Made by a program: the position numbers and the translations under genes. Under the pieces are notes generated by a model. It was not told the DNA's origin. It saw nothing but the letters and a program-made list of their open reading frames with translations, and searched no databases. Shown here piece by piece: positions 12,255-12,766 of a stretch of DNA of 12,766 nucleotides. The stretch is from Clostridia bacterium (GTDB lineage: Bacteria; Bacillota_A; Clostridia; Christensenellales; Aristaeellaceae), in the NCBI GenBank assembly GCA_017938785.1, contig JAGBAU010000166.1, positions 1 to 12,766 of the forward strand, written 5' to 3'. The stretch's first letter is position 1. Each line of letters opens with the position of its first letter.

Positions 12255-12766
12255 TTACTTGGCCTTCTTGCTCTTCATGGAGCGCAGTCCATGCAGAACC
12301 AGCGCCAGGGCGATAACGCCGTAGGAGATGAATACGCGGAAGTATTCGCCGATGCCCGCGTCGCCGAACAGGGTGTTGCCTGCAGCGGGAGCAACGATGA
12401 ACAGGGTGTGGAACAGGATGCAGCCGAGGATTGCCTGTGCGTTGGTCGCACGGACGATGGATGCGCCGCCGACCAGGATGGCCGCGCCGGCGTACAGGCC
12501 GACCTGTTCATGCGCGCCGTAGGTCTGGAACACGCCGAAGTTCTGAACAAAGATCAGCTGGCCCCATGCTGCGAGCACGGTGGAGATCACGATGGCGATC
12601 ACGCGAACCTTGTCCACGTTGATACCGGAAGCGTTGGCAACGGTCATGTTCTGACCGACTGCGCGGAACTGCTGGCCCAGACGGGTGCGCATGATGGCAA
12701 CGTTGAACAGGCACAGCAGAGCAATCACGATGTAGGTCACCATGGGAATGCGGATGGTGCCGAAGA
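12255..12766 (-). CDS. ABC transporter permease, sugar/nucleoside type (C-terminal part)
   Basis: About 169 C-terminal residues are visible; the frame stays open to the window edge (FGTIRIPM before the internal Met at 12743). The sequence fits the BPD_transp_2 family of permeases, which includes RbsC and the simple-sugar and nucleoside importers. The cytoplasmic coupling loop reads RTRLGQQFRAVGQNMTVANASGINVDKVR (pieces RTRLGQQFRAVGQN, ANASGINVDKV), close to the RbsC TR.G...AVG.N..AA..SGI pattern. It is followed by about four helices, with GAAILVGGASIVRATNAQAILG between. The substrate cannot be told from this part. It is the last gene of its unit, ending at a hairpin terminator; the ATPase and binding protein should lie beyond the right edge. 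Confidence 0.9.
   Translation of the reverse strand, partial: FGTIRIPMVTYIVIALLCLFNVAIMRTRLGQQFRAVGQNMTVANASGINVDKVRVIAIVISTVLAAWGQLIFVQNFGVFQTYGAHEQVGLYAGAAILVGGASIVRATNAQAILGCILFHTLFIVAPAAGNTLFGDAGIGEYFRVFISYGVIALALVLHGLRSMKSKKAK

Noticed and set aside
1..12766. CRISPR array, transposon ends or toxin-antitoxin pair
   Set aside because: No regularly spaced repeats and no transposase or integrase motif; the RHH protein has a MATE gene, not a toxin, as partner.

Overview
This window looks like an ordinary stretch of chromosome from a Gram-positive member of the Bacillota, most likely a gut-type clostridium. It is moderately GC-rich in genes and AT-rich between them. The signs are a mutS2 gene, strong AGGAGG-type ribosome sites, DegV/FakB-type proteins, a DUF6809 protein, tRNAs with encoded CCA, and near-consensus sigma-A promoters with 17-bp spacers. 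I cannot name a genus. I see no CRISPR array, insertion sequence or prophage gene.

Layout, left to right. Positions 2-1444 (+) hold the 3' part of mutS2. Positions 1527-3693 (+) hold a two-component pair: an OmpR-type regulator behind three 11-bp phased repeats, then its sensor kinase. Positions 3773-4876 (+) encode an exported trypsin-like/PDZ (HtrA-type) protease, preceded by a perfect inverted repeat and closed by a strong terminator. The next block is on the minus strand, in transcription order: DUF523/TudS-like protein (6912-6454), threonine aldolase (6452-5409) and VanZ-like protein (5412-4900), a tight operon with its own promoter. Upstream of that lies a second minus-strand unit, a ribbon-helix-helix protein (8584-8360) followed by a MATE transporter (8357-7008). 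It is divergent from a small DUF6809 gene (8688-8951, +). The promoter region between them carries two copies of GTACC(G/A)CGATAT.

Positions 8999-9085 (-) encode tRNA-Leu(UAA), apparently downstream of a small two-helix membrane protein (9405-9142, -) that has a perfect consensus promoter. Then comes a MarR regulator - DegV operon (10812-9494, -), with MarR-type palindromes in its leader. A second DegV paralogue follows (11052-11882, +). Its promoter is covered by a 37-bp perfect palindrome whose cognate regulator is not in the window. The right end holds tRNA-Ala(GGC) (12112-12036, -) with tandem terminators, and the C-terminal part of a sugar/nucleoside-type ABC permease (12766-12255, -).

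How the genes may work together: the two-component pair next to an HtrA protease resembles the envelope-stress arrangement known from CssRS/HtrA, but the repeats found at the regulator promoter are absent from the protease promoter. The two DegV proteins are probable fatty-acid-binding (FakB-type) proteins. They are controlled through two different palindromes and differ in their binding-site motifs. The most interesting material here is regulatory (four sets of operator-like repeats), not a new multi-gene system.
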